Source: Streptomyces sp. NBC_00370 | Lineage (GTDB): Bacteria > Actinomycetota > Actinomycetes > Streptomycetales > Streptomycetaceae | Assembly: GCF_036084755.1 (NCBI RefSeq) | Contig: NZ_CP107968.1 | Location: 1,726,501 to 1,790,500, forward strand | DNA length: 64,000 nucleotides | Direction of reading: 5' to 3' | Part shown: piece after piece, positions 26,925 to 34,344 of the stretch | Layout of the letters: every line of letters starts with the position of its first letter | How positions within the stretch are numbered: the stretch's first letter is position 1 | Made by a program: the position numbers and the translations under genes | Notes under the pieces: generated by a model | The model's input: the letters and a program-made list of their open reading frames with translations, nothing else | The model's database searches: none | Told to the model about the DNA's origin: nothing

Positions 26925-27254
26925 TCAGATCCCCGGCGTGATGGCGACCGCGCGGAACGAGATCCCGTGGCGCTTCTGCCCGTTGAACTCGTTCTCCCAG
27001 TCACGCGCCTTCAGCCCGATCACCGACACCGGAGTACCCGGGGCCAAGCCCTCGGGGACACCCGTGTTCGGCACCGTCACCTGGTAGAGGTTCCCCTCAC
27101 CCTCATCCGAGATCAGCAGACCCACCGTCGCCAACGGCGCACCAGTCTCCCGATCCATCGCAATCTCACCGGTCTGCTTGTTCACGAGCTTGGGCGCCGG
27201 CGCGGTCGCCACGAACACCACAGCGGTCGAGACATCGATCTTGAAGGACGGCAT
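26925..27254 (-). CDS. SCO3933-family regulatory protein
   Basis: A 109-aa protein starting MPSFKIDVSTAVVFVATAPA with KLVNKQTGEIAMDRETGAPL in the centre and VSVIGLKARDWENEFNGQKR near the end. The family is found just upstream of tra in Streptomyces AICEs. The name comes from the S. coelicolor SLP1 region; the biochemical role is unclear, and the fold looks like a small OB/beta barrel. It is the first gene of the transfer operon and starts 138 bp from the divergent GntR gene. Confidence 0.82.
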   Translation of the reverse strand: MPSFKIDVSTAVVFVATAPAPKLVNKQTGEIAMDRETGAPLATVGLLISDEGEGNLYQVTVPNTGVPEGLAPGTPVSVIGLKARDWENEFNGQKRHGISFRAVAITPGI

Positions 27255-27298
27255 TGCGTCTCCTTTGTCGCGTCGAGGCGTAGCGATCAGATAGCCCC

Positions 27299-27392
27299 AA
27301 CTGGCTTGAGCCACCTACTGGCTTAAGCCAGTTGACCACGACCGGGAGCCAGCGTCAAGCATCTGGCTTGAGCCAGTTGCTAAGCTGGTTCA
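27299..27392. promoter_or_regulatory. KorSA-like operators in the divergent tra/gntR promoter
   Basis: Three copies of a CTGGCTTRAGCCAG-type palindrome are seen. They are a left half-perfect copy at 27299-27313, a perfect 16-bp palindrome ACTGGCTTAAGCCAGT at 27317-27332, and CTGGCTTGAGCCAG at 27363-27376. A partial AAGCTGGTT abuts the GntR start. They fill the only divergent promoter region of the element, so the GntR protein very likely represses both tra and itself here. Confidence 0.8.
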
Positions 27393-28172
27393 ATGACTCC
27401 GCCCAGAGGGCCCGCCCAACAGCCGGCGAGCAGGCGTATCGCCGAAGCGCTCCGTTCTGACATCGAGCACGGAAGGCTTGCTCCGGGCGCGAAACTGCAC
27501 TCGGAGCGTGCTCTCGCTGAGGAGTACGGGACCGCTCGGAACACGGCGCGCGAGGCCATCCGATTGCTGGCGGAGCAGGGACTCGTGACCGCGAAGCACG
27601 GGCGAGGCGTCTACGTACGCACGCCACAGCGGCTCTTCCGATTCGGCAGCGATCGCTACTCGATCAAGAACCGTGAGACCGGCCTCACCCCGTTCCGCCT
27701 GGAAGCCAAGCGGCAGGGGAAAACGCCACGGATCGATGTTCCGAGCATCGCGCAGGAGGTACCGCCGGCCGACGTTGCCGAACGCCTTCAGGTGGCTGGC
27801 GATCAGGAGAGCGTTGTCCACCGGGAGAACCACTACTTCGCGGATGACGAACCGGTCCAGATCGTTTCGACCTACCTGCGGTGGGAGGAGGCCCGCGAAA
27901 CGCTCCTCATGGAGAAGAAGTCAGGGCCGAACGGCATCTACGGGCGACTCGAAGAACTCGGCCACGTCATGACCCGCGTGCGCGACGAGATCAGCGCACG
28001 GATGCCTACGCCAGAGGAAGCATCCATCCTCGACCTACTGCCAGGCGTGCCTGTACTCGAAGTGCTGCACACCAGCTTTGACCAGGACGGGCAGCCATTC
28101 GAAGTCTCCCGTTACGTCCATCGAGCAGACCAGACGGGGCTCTTGTACGACCTTCCGGTTGAGCAAGCCTGA
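27393..28172 (+). CDS. GntR/HutC repressor, KorSA-like
   Basis: A 259-aa regulator with an N-terminal winged helix (RIAEALRSDIEHGRLAPGAK, then SERALAEEYGTARNTAREAI and LAEQGLVTAKHGRGVYV). A UTRA ligand domain fills residues about 90-255 (VHRENHYFADDEPVQIVSTY). pSAM2 KorSA is of this family and keeps the transfer operon off. The ATG at 27393 has no ribosome site and directly follows an operator half, which suggests a leaderless message. It overlaps the next gene by one base. Confidence 0.88.
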   Translation: MTPPRGPAQQPASRRIAEALRSDIEHGRLAPGAKLHSERALAEEYGTARNTAREAIRLLAEQGLVTAKHGRGVYVRTPQRLFRFGSDRYSIKNRETGLTPFRLEAKRQGKTPRIDVPSIAQEVPPADVAERLQVAGDQESVVHRENHYFADDEPVQIVSTYLRWEEARETLLMEKKSGPNGIYGRLEELGHVMTRVRDEISARMPTPEEASILDLLPGVPVLEVLHTSFDQDGQPFEVSRYVHRADQTGLLYDLPVEQA

Positions 28173-28708
28173 TGTCCCACGTCGGAGGACCCATGACCAG
28201 TAAGCCGCATGTTCGGCCGATCACGGATGACGATGTGACAGGCGCCGCGAAGGCTCTGGTGGAAGTGCATGCGACGGACGGGTATCCCGTTGAAGGGGTG
28301 GAGGACCCCGAAGCGTGGGTCAGGCCGTCCGGCGTCGTACAGGCATGGGTGGCGGTGGCCGATGATCGAGTCGTTGGCCACGTCGCGATCACACGTCCGC
28401 AAGGCGAAGATGCCGTGGCCCTCTGGCGCGAACGCAGCGCGGAAGACGACGAGAGCATCGGGGTTCTGGCTCGTCTCTTCGTCGTGCGCGAGGCACGGAA
28501 GCGCGCGACGGGTGAAGCCCTCATGCGAGCCGCCATGGACTACGCCGCAGATCATTCGATGCGTCTCGCCCTCGACGTGATGACCAAGGATTCAGCCGCC
28601 ATCCGCCTGTACGAACGCCTCGGGTGGCAGAACATCGGTGAGGCGACGCACCACTACGGGCGCAACCAAGAGATCCTCGCGGTTTGCTACGTCTGGCCAG
28701 CCGGCTGA
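28172..28708 (+). CDS. GNAT acetyltransferase, AICE-borne
   Basis: A 178-aa acetyltransferase. Motif A is LARLFVVREARKRATGEALM (about residues 97-116), and the end is SAAIRLYERLGWQNIGEATH. The TGATG stop/start overlap couples it to the KorSA-like gene, an arrangement often seen in AICEs. Substrate unknown. A start at 28193 (MTSKPHVRPI) would fit the GNAT domain equally well. Confidence 0.82.
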   Translation: MSHVGGPMTSKPHVRPITDDDVTGAAKALVEVHATDGYPVEGVEDPEAWVRPSGVVQAWVAVADDRVVGHVAITRPQGEDAVALWRERSAEDDESIGVLARLFVVREARKRATGEALMRAAMDYAADHSMRLALDVMTKDSAAIRLYERLGWQNIGEATHHYGRNQEILAVCYVWPAG

Positions 28709-29428
28709 CGGGGAGCTGTTACAGGTTTCTCTACCTCATCAAGCCCCGGCTGCGCTCCGCTCCGCCGGGCGCGCTTCCCGGCTCTGGCTGCGCCCGCGCT
28801 CCTGCCTTCGGCCCGCTCGGCGCTGCCGCCGCCGACGCGCGCCCGCTGTGGATAGGCCCGAGGGCATGAGTCGAGATCCGTAGAGGCCACGGCCAAGCCA
28901 AGACCATGCCTCCGGCGGGGGCGCTCAGACTCCGGGATGGGCGGGGCGCCGTACGCGAGTGCCGGCCGGAGCGTGGCGAGCGTAGTGGCTCCCATCCCGA
29001 CCACCTTCGACCCAGGCAGAGCCGAGCAGACGAGGCCCCTGGCGTCCAGGTCGTTCGTACAGTGGCGCGCTCCACCTGGACGCCAGGAACCACGCCCGCT
29101 CCACGATGTGTGGGTCGAAGGCGGACGGGATGGGAGCCGGGTGAGTGGTGGGTGAACCAGCGGAATTGACTGGCCGGCACCCTGGGGTCAAGCCGCACTC
29201 GGGAAGCCCTACTTGGCCGCGACGAACAGTTATTCTCGGTCCGAACTGGACCGTGCTGTATTCTGACGTCTCAGAGGCAAGAAGCGCACGCCCAGATCGC
29301 TGCCACCAGTGCCTATGCCACGAGGTGGCGCAGCCGATCGAAGGTCTCTCGGGGCCCGTGTCAATGTGTCCTGTCCGGAGTACGACATCAATCCGGCGGA
29401 AGCATAGGCCCGCCCTAGAGGAGTCGTC
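28709..29428. other. 720-bp gene-free region with large palindrome
   Basis: No gene is supported. Open frames on both strands encode near-identical peptides (for instance VEGGRDGS), which is a by-product of a long near-palindrome at 28987-29138. The left half (28740-28860) is GC-rich and has several short hairpins. The right part (29150-29428) leads to the repeat gene and ends with its ribosome site GAGGAG. Confidence 0.6.
28987..29138. repeat. 152-bp nested near-palindrome (candidate origin/transfer site)
   Basis: Outer arms 28987-29014 and 29111-29138 match at 26 of 28 positions. Inner arms 29038-29051 (CCTGGCGTCCAGGT) and 29074-29087 are perfect. The 23-bp spacers on each side are symmetric and partly complementary, and the loop is 22 bp. 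Such a structure resembles single-strand origins (sso/sti) or clt/oriT sites of Streptomyces plasmids. Confidence 0.65.
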
Positions 29429-30343
29429 GTGCCCAAAAGGCAGAACACCGCGCAGCGTAAAGCCAGGGCCTTGGTGAGACGGGAAAAAGGCGTCCTGTAT
29501 ACGGAAGCCCTCACCACCTACCGCCAGCCAAGGGGAAACAAGTCCTCCAGCGTCCTCTTTGTGTTGAGTTCGGCCACCCAGCGTCAACGGCTCGTCGACA
29601 CTAAGACCCTGGGGTCCAGCATGGCCGCCAAGTCCCTGACGGCGAGCATCGTCCCGAAGAGCCTCGGAGCCAGCATGCTCCCGAAGACCCTGGGGTCCAG
29701 CATGGCCGCCAAGTCCCTGACGGCGAGCATCGTCCCGAAGAGCCTCGGAGCCAGCATGCTCCCGAAGACCCTGGGGTCCAGCATGGCCGCCAAGTCCCTG
29801 ACGGCGAGCATCGTCCCGAGAAGCCTCGGAGCCAGCATGCTCCCGAAGACCCTGGGGTCCAGCATGGCCGCCAAGTCCCTGACGGCGAGCATCGTCCCGA
29901 AGAGCCTCGGAGCCAGCATGCTCCCGAAGACCCTGGGGTCCAGCATGGCCGCCAAGTCCCTGACGGCGAGCATCGTCCCGAGAAGCCTCGGAGCCAGCAT
30001 GCTCCCGAAGACCCTGGGGTCCAGCATGGCCGCCAAGTCCCTGACGGCGAGCATCGTCCCGAAGAGCCTCGGAGCCAGCATGCTCCCGAAGACCCTGGGG
30101 TCCAGCATGGCCGCCAAGTCCCTGACGGCAAGCATCGTCCCGAAGAGCCTCGGAGCCAGCATGCTCCCGAAGACCCTGGGGTCCAGCATGGCCGCCAAGT
30201 CCCTGACGGCAAGCATCGTCCCGAAGAGCCTCGGAGCCAGCATGCTCCCGAAGACCCTGGGACTCTCGTTCGGCGCCTCGGCTCTCACATCTCAGCGCAC
30301 GATGCTTGCCCGTCTTGCAGCGCCGTATCAGAAGACGCTGTGA
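29429..30343 (+). CDS. Tandem 27-residue repeat protein, cargo of the AICE
   Basis: A 304-aa protein from GTG 29429, with GAGGAG 6 nt upstream. Residues 1-58 are a basic region (MPKRQNTAQRKARALVRREK then GVLYTEAL); this RxNxAQRKARAL...YTEAL style recurs, as I recall, at the start of assorted actinobacterial plasmid proteins. Residues 59-274 are eight nearly identical 27-residue repeats, each made of three 9-residue units: KTLGSSMAA, KSLTASIVP and KSLGASMLP. A short tail (SFGASALTSQRTMLARLAAP) ends it. Repeat differences are a synonymous GCG/GCA change and a Lys/Arg swap, which favours this frame as coding. No family recognised. Confidence 0.75.
   Translation: MPKRQNTAQRKARALVRREKGVLYTEALTTYRQPRGNKSSSVLFVLSSATQRQRLVDTKTLGSSMAAKSLTASIVPKSLGASMLPKTLGSSMAAKSLTASIVPKSLGASMLPKTLGSSMAAKSLTASIVPRSLGASMLPKTLGSSMAAKSLTASIVPKSLGASMLPKTLGSSMAAKSLTASIVPRSLGASMLPKTLGSSMAAKSLTASIVPKSLGASMLPKTLGSSMAAKSLTASIVPKSLGASMLPKTLGSSMAAKSLTASIVPKSLGASMLPKTLGLSFGASALTSQRTMLARLAAPYQKTL
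29603..30250 (+). repeat. Eight 81-bp tandem repeats
   Basis: Units begin at 29603, 29684, 29765, 29846, 29927, 30008, 30089 and 30170, each 81 bp, with a partial ninth at 30251. Each splits into three related 27-bp sub-units that start AAG. Copies differ at only two kinds of site: an AAGAGC/AGAAGC variant in units 3 and 5, and GCG/GCA in units 7 and 8. The near identity shows recent expansion or active homogenisation. Confidence 0.97.
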
Positions 30344-30415
30344 CCGTGCCCCTCCCGTGCCCGATCGAGCGGGGACTGACGGGAAACCACGGAGCCTGAC
30401 GGACAATGCAAAAGA

Positions 30416-30454
30416 AAACGGTCCCTGACCAATTCACCTGGTCAGGGGCCGTTT
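30416..30454 (+). terminator. Rho-independent-like terminator after the repeat gene
   Basis: AAACGGTCCCTGACC (30416-30430) pairs with 30440-30454 (one G-T pair) around a 9-nt loop and ends in GTTT. It lies 73 bp past the repeat-gene stop. Confidence 0.8.
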
Positions 30455-30726
30455 ATGTGTAATAGGTGTGAGATTTGAACCCCACGTGCCATCGCGGCCA
30501 CGACGGTTTGGGATATGGCTGGGCCATCCCGCCAAGGTGATCCCCATGGAGGGTTGAGCGGCCGCCACGCTCCCTGCTGTGGGTGGTGGGGACGAAACTA
30601 GCGACGACGACCGCCCGACAGAAGTGCCGAGCTCCGACGTTGATAGATCCGCGCCGATTGAGCCGAGGCAATAGTTGACAGCACTTAACCAGCTTACGTT
30701 CGTTGCTATTTGCTACGACATTCCCA

Positions 30727-30876
30727 TCATCGCCAACCAATTGAGATGTGCTGCAGGAATGCGAGCATACCGGTCGCCAAGAGAGTCCCGATCACGGGAT
30801 ACACGATGGCGCCAGCCTTCGATGTAGGATCCGGCAGCCAGCGACGCGTAGGAGGCGCAGGCGGGTTGGTGGTCAC
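30727..30876 (-). CDS. Small membrane protein, third gene of PadR operon (49 aa)
   Basis: The GTG at 30876 overlaps the previous stop as GTGA. The product starts VTTNPPAPPTRRWLPDPTSK, and residues 21-44 form one membrane helix (AGAIVYPVIGTLLATGMLAF). The 4-bp overlap with the gene upstream, itself coupled to padR, makes it likely real even though it is short. It may carry out the membrane-linked function controlled by the PadR protein. Confidence 0.6.
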   Translation of the reverse strand: MTTNPPAPPTRRWLPDPTSKAGAIVYPVIGTLLATGMLAFLQHISIGWR

Positions 30877-31319
30877 GCGCTCTCCCGGGTGTGATTGCTT
30901 CGCACGGTGTATGCGTAGCGCGGCATGCCAACAAGTGTCTCCAGAATCCAGCGGCAACGCGCCATCCGGTTGTCCAAGTCTGCTAAGTAGGCGCGGTGTT
31001 CTTCGAGCCAGTCGTCTCGCTCGACGCCCGGCAGGATGCGACTCAGAAGGATAAGGATCCCTCGTCCGCTATTGAGCCGCCTCTTCCTTCCCTCTCGCAC
31101 GTAGTGCCCACGGCTGTATACACCCTTTGTTGCGGCGTCCTCCGGGCGTTTCCTCGCGACTTCGGTCGCCGACAGCGCCTTTTTAACGACGAGCAAACCC
31201 GCATGACTCATCTCGCGCGCAACACCAATCGGAACAATTTGCACGCGCCGATCAGAGGGAAGACTCATCGTTTCCGGGTCCGCCCCTTGGGAACGCGACT
31301 TATGCGATTCGGCGCTCAA
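30873..31319 (-). CDS. Unknown protein encoded with PadR regulator
   Basis: A 148-aa soluble protein. The N-terminal half has no recognisable domain. The C-terminal half, GILILLSRILPGVERDDWLE then EHRAYLADLDNRMARCRWIL and ETLVGMPRYAY, resembles the juxtamembrane helices of membrane proteins that pair with PadR regulators in streptomycetes, but here the membrane helices are missing and a separate 49-aa gene follows. The start overlaps the padR stop by 4 bp. GC content is lower than the chromosome. Confidence 0.65.
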   Translation of the reverse strand: MSAESHKSRSQGADPETMSLPSDRRVQIVPIGVAREMSHAGLLVVKKALSATEVARKRPEDAATKGVYSRGHYVREGRKRRLNSGRGILILLSRILPGVERDDWLEEHRAYLADLDNRMARCRWILETLVGMPRYAYTVRSNHTRESA

Positions 31320-31681
31320 AAGGAGCCCCCAGCGAAACCCGGTCGAACCTTACCGGCAGCTCTATCACCAGAATTAGATGCCGTCGCCTCGGCTAGAGCG
31401 TGCCGAGCAGGCTCGGCACCCTTCGTGGTGATTCGATAAAAGCGTCGCCGGGGACGGCCTTCCGCTTCTGCGACTCCGTCGGCCTCCCAATAGCGCTCCA
31501 CCCACCCAGCCTGGCGAAGGCGTTCCAGGATTGGGAACAGAGTGCCATTGGGCAGCTCGGTCACCCTAGAGAGCTCAAGGCCGTACAACCCATCGGAGAG
31601 AACGCCAGCCCGGCGCCCACCGTCAATCCCTTGCCCGAGCAGTGCGCGTAGCACCGTCTGAACGTGGAGTGTCATCCGCAT
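31316..31681 (-). CDS. PadR-family transcription regulator
   Basis: A 121-aa regulator with the winged helix LHVQTVLRALLGQGIDGGRR, LYGLELSRVTELPNGTLFPI, LERLRQAGWVERYWE and RRRFYRITTKGAEPARHAL, which is the PadR pattern. Starts at 31681 or 31675 are both possible; neither has a good ribosome site. Two identical 14-bp palindromes directly upstream fit autorepression. It is the first gene of a three-gene overlapping operon within the AICE cargo region. Confidence 0.88.
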   Translation of the reverse strand: MRMTLHVQTVLRALLGQGIDGGRRAGVLSDGLYGLELSRVTELPNGTLFPILERLRQAGWVERYWEADGVAEAEGRPRRRFYRITTKGAEPARHALAEATASNSGDRAAGKVRPGFAGGSF

Positions 31682-31689
31682 ACCCGAAC

Positions 31690-31726
31690 TCTACCTAGGT
31701 AGAACCAACTTGTCTACCTAGGTAGA
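31690..31726. promoter_or_regulatory. Twin PadR operators
   Basis: The perfect palindrome TCTACCTAGGTAGA occurs twice, 31690-31703 and 31713-31726, 23 bp centre to centre, starting 9 bp upstream of the padR ATG. This spacing puts both sites on nearly the same DNA face and over the promoter. Confidence 0.82.
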
Positions 31727-32283
31727 GAACTTCCTCACGGTGAAATCAATGCAGGCACCTTCAAGATCGCGAGCCGTGAGGACTCCATGCGTAGAGCTTC
31801 CCTCCCAACTACAGCTCTAGGCCGTCCCTCGAAGTGGAAGGCACGGAGGCGAAGCCGTGCCGTCGTCGTTCGCCGGATTGGCGCTGCCCGCCTCTCGTCG
31901 TCGCCGCCCTGGCTTGCCGGCGTGGTTCTGGCATACACGCTCTGCTGGTCGGTGGTCTGCCGGGCCGACGGCTCGCGAGGTGTTCCGGCATCCCCAACTC
32001 TGGGGAGTCGACACGACCTTCGTCGTCTGCCTCGGGTTCCGTAGCACCACCAGCACCAACCTTGTGCGTGATCGGGTCGGGTTCGTCACCCTCGGCCATA
32101 CCGTCAGGCCCGCGCGCTGATCCGGCCGAGACTCACCGGCCCACCGGCAACGACCTGCCCTGGGTGAGTGTCTAACTGCGTGACTACGGGGGCGTACGGC
32201 GGCGGACAGCCACGGACGATCATGGATTTGCGGTGGGGGGCCGGGACGTGTCAATATCTCTTCACCGGCCCAAACACCCGCCC
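31727..32283. other. Right-end region of the AICE without clear genes
   Basis: Of 557 bp, only one weak candidate is seen: a minus-strand 96-aa frame (31809-32099, starting MAEGDEPDPITHKVGAGGAT) that has no ribosome site and turns Arg-rich, so it is not called. An arm-type repeat lies at 32168-32187. The stretch probably contains the P or P' side of the attachment site. Confidence 0.55.
32168..32187 (+). repeat. Right arm-type repeat of the AICE
   Basis: GTGTCTAACTGCGTGACTAC, 19 of 20 identical to 20112-20131 and in the same orientation. It lies 97 bp before the right tRNA. In the excised circle the two copies would flank the tRNA core, as integrase arm sites do. Confidence 0.5.
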
Positions 32284-32355
32284 GCGCGATTAGCTCAGCG
32301 GGAGAGCGCTTCCCTGACACGGAAGAGGTCACTGGTTCAATCCCAGTATCGCGCA
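32284..32355 (+). tRNA. tRNA-Val (GAC), right border of the element
   Basis: 72 nt with acceptor GCGCGAT/ATCGCGC and anticodon GAC. It is the same as the left copy except for base pairs 2-71 and 3-70, which are exchanged in a compensated way, so both copies can fold into good tRNAs. Confidence 0.95.
32287..32351 (+). repeat. Right copy of 65-bp att-like core
   Basis: Exact direct repeat of 19990-20054, in the same orientation, 12.3 kb away. See the left copy. Confidence 0.8.
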
Positions 32356-32361
32356 CAGCAA

Positions 32362-32396
32362 GAAGCCCCCGGTCCGCCTCTGCGGCCGGGGGCTTC
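32362..32396. terminator. Hairpin after the right tRNA-Val
   Basis: GAAGCCCCCGG (32362-32372) pairs exactly with 32386-32396. It lies between the tRNA and the convergent zinc-ribbon gene. Confidence 0.78.
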
Positions 32397-32404
32397 GTCG
32401 TCTG

Positions 32405-32692
32405 TCAGGACGAGAAGAGCATGTGTCCGAAGCTCTTCTTGTGGTGGTGGCCGCCGTAGTGGCCTCCCCCGTGCGGGGCGCCCCAGGCCGGGGCGTGGCC
32501 GGCGGCCGGGTAGGCCTGCGGGGGCATCGGCTGCTGCATGGGCGGCTGCTGGGACCACTGGGACTCCAGGCGGGTCAGCGTTTCGAGCTCCCCGTAGTCG
32601 AGGAAGATCCCCCGGCAGCCACTGCACTGCTCGATCTGTATGCCATTGCGGTTGTACGTGTGCATCGCTGCATGACACTTGGGACACTGCAT
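32405..32692 (-). CDS. TFIIB-type zinc ribbon protein
   Basis: A 95-aa protein starting MQCPKCHAAMHTYNRNGIQI with EQCSGCRGIFLDYGELETL, the zf-TFIIB pattern of four cysteines and FLDxGEL. A Pro/Gln-rich linker and a Gly/His-rich tail (GGGHYGGHHHKKSFGHMLFS) follow, which may bind metal. The start is ATG 32692; longer frames exist but break the family start. Function unknown. Confidence 0.88.
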   Translation of the reverse strand: MQCPKCHAAMHTYNRNGIQIEQCSGCRGIFLDYGELETLTRLESQWSQQPPMQQPMPPQAYPAAGHAPAWGAPHGGGHYGGHHHKKSFGHMLFSS

Positions 32693-32760
32693 CGTCGGCT
32701 CAGCTCCTCGCCGTTCGTCGCGCGTCACCGGAACGAGCGCCCGGCGACAATCTGTTCACT

Positions 32761-33753
32761 TTACGACGACGCGGCGGACCGCAAGTCGGTTGCGAGGGCA
32801 CTGATCCGGGCGCACGAGTCGATCATCAGCTGTTCCACCTCGTCGAGTTGTCGGCCTTCGGCCGTCGCCCGGACGACGGCCAGTGCCGCGCCCTGGACGG
32901 TCAGCGCCCGGGCGGCGACGTCGAGTTGCGGCCAGGGGTCGCCGGCGGCGGGTACGGCGGGGCCGCCCGCTGTGCGGTAGGCACCGAGGAAGCGGTGCCA
33001 GACGTCGGCCGACAGCAGTCCGGCGGCGTACCAGGCCGCCGGGCGGCCCAAGTCCCAGGCGGGGGCGCCGATACCGAGGTCGTCCACGTCGATGAGGAGC
33101 CACGGTCCTTCGGCGGGGTGGCGTACGAGCTGTCCCAGATGCAGGTCCCCGTGGCACAGCGCCACCGGACCGTCCGTCGGGGTCTCGTCGCGCGCCCAGC
33201 CGGGCAGCAGCGCCCACGCGCTCTCCACCGGGGCCGCGGCCGGATGGTGTCCGGCCGCCCGCATCCGGGCAACGGCCCTGGCCGCCTTCGCGGGGCCGCG
33301 CATCGCGGGCAGCGGGCCCGGCAGCGCGGCGGGCGGTACGGAGTGCAGCCGGGCGATCAGTACCCCCGCCTGCTCCCAGGGGGCGGCGTCCGGGTCGTCG
33401 GGGTCCACGGGCGTGCCGTACGGCCAGGCGGTGACGAGCCTGCCCCGTACGGCCTCGGTGCCGGCCGGCGAGGACGGCGGGAAAGGCGGCGGCAGGGGTG
33501 GCAGGGGTGGCAGCAGGATGCCCGCCAGCAGCGGGTGCGCGGCCACCGCGAGCCGCGCCCGGTGGTCCGCCGGGTCCGTGTCGTCGGCGTGCGCCTTGGC
33601 CACGGCCTGCCCGTGGCGTACGACCACACCGTCCGGCCTGTCCGCCAGCACCGTCTCGTCCCGGCCACAGGCCTCGCAGCGCTGCGAGGCGAGCTGCCGG
33701 TGGGCGGCGGCGCGGGCGACGTCGGTGAGTTGTCCTGCGACGGACGTGGTCAT
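32761..33753 (-). CDS. Aminoglycoside phosphotransferase-family kinase
   Basis: A 330-aa protein of the APH/choline kinase fold. The catalytic loop is VALCHGDLHLGQLVRH (about residues 199-214), and the metal-binding segment is WLLIDVDDLGIGAPAWDLGR (about 220-240). The N-lobe is degenerate, and a Pro-rich LPPLPPLPPPFPP stretch lies near residue 85. The substrate may be a small molecule alcohol; drug resistance is not implied. It is followed upstream by a hairpin and a small membrane gene. Confidence 0.82.
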   Translation of the reverse strand: MTTSVAGQLTDVARAAAHRQLASQRCEACGRDETVLADRPDGVVVRHGQAVAKAHADDTDPADHRARLAVAAHPLLAGILLPPLPPLPPPFPPSSPAGTEAVRGRLVTAWPYGTPVDPDDPDAAPWEQAGVLIARLHSVPPAALPGPLPAMRGPAKAARAVARMRAAGHHPAAAPVESAWALLPGWARDETPTDGPVALCHGDLHLGQLVRHPAEGPWLLIDVDDLGIGAPAWDLGRPAAWYAAGLLSADVWHRFLGAYRTAGGPAVPAAGDPWPQLDVAARALTVQGAALAVVRATAEGRQLDEVEQLMIDSCARISALATDLRSAASS

Positions 33754-33819
33754 GGTGTCCCCCCGGAGTCGGCTCCTGCCCCGCGCAGAGCGTAGACGGC
33801 CGGGCCCGGACAGCGCGAT

Positions 33820-33847
33820 GGCCGGTCAGCTCCCCAGCTGACCGGCC
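33820..33847 (-). terminator. Perfect 12-bp hairpin with CCCC loop
   Basis: GGCCGGTCAGCT (33820-33831) and 33836-33847 are exact complements. It is about 90 bp downstream of the small gene at 33938-34144, which reads leftward. Confidence 0.8.
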
Positions 33848-33937
33848 AAACGCTGCCGTCCGCCGCACCCCCGTCCCCACGGGGCTGTTGGCCGGATGTC
33901 CCCGACCCGGGCCGCTCTCCCGGGTCCAGGGCGCCGC

Positions 33938-34144
33938 TCAGCGCCCCAGCATCACGCCCACGGACGACGCTTGTGTGACTACTGCGTCCCAGCCGCCGAA
34001 GGCGACCGCGAGCAGAGCCGCCAGGGGAAGCACCATGAGCGTCGCCACCAACGGGTGGCGCGTACCGGACGGGCGCGTGCCGAACGCGGCGAATGCCTTA
34101 CGTCCCTGCGTGCGGATCAGTGTCCGCGCTGCCGTGTCCGCCAT
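33938..34144 (-). CDS. Small membrane protein (68 aa)
   Basis: ATG 34144 follows GGAGAGGGACC. It starts MADTAARTLIRTQGRKAFAA, has a basic middle (GTRPSGTRHPL) and one membrane helix (VATLMVLPLAALLAVAFGGW) before the end. Clean ribosome site and its own terminator support expression. Unknown function. Confidence 0.65.
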   Translation of the reverse strand: MADTAARTLIRTQGRKAFAAFGTRPSGTRHPLVATLMVLPLAALLAVAFGGWDAVVTQASSVGVMLGR

Positions 34145-34344
34145 GGTCCCTCTCCTGTCGTGATCCAACGGCGGCGGGTGTCTGACCTCGGGGGACGAGT
34201 GCTGCACCCGCCGCTTGACCTCAACACTAGGGATCCGGGGACGCCGGGTCGTCATGCCCGCGTACCCATTGGCTGGCCTCCAGGAGGATGAGTGGTCCGG
34301 CGGCCGCCTACTCCCCTGGGTGGAGAGGCGGCCCGGGACACCCG

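Noticed and set aside
28740..28860. A CRISPR-like or REP array in the G/C-rich stretch after the GNAT gene
   Set aside because: No regular repeat-spacer pattern; only short irregular hairpins.
29584..30288. A minus-strand 234-aa repeat frame over the 81-bp repeats (units such as MLDPRVFGS)
   Set aside because: An 81-bp repeat without stops opens several frames. The plus frame has the ribosome site, a GTG and a distinct N-terminal domain, and the repeat differences are conservative there.
30455..30520. A tRNA-like fragment on the minus strand (GTGGGGTTCAAATCTCAC)
   Set aside because: Only a T-arm-like piece is seen; acceptor and anticodon arms cannot be formed.
31809..32099. A 96-aa minus-strand ORF near the AICE right end
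   Set aside because: No ribosome site, and the sequence becomes Arg/Gly-rich noise, so coding support is weak.
32233..33795. A 520-aa plus-strand open frame over the phosphotransferase gene
   Set aside because: It is a shadow of the minus-strand gene, and its start lies in the right tRNA region.
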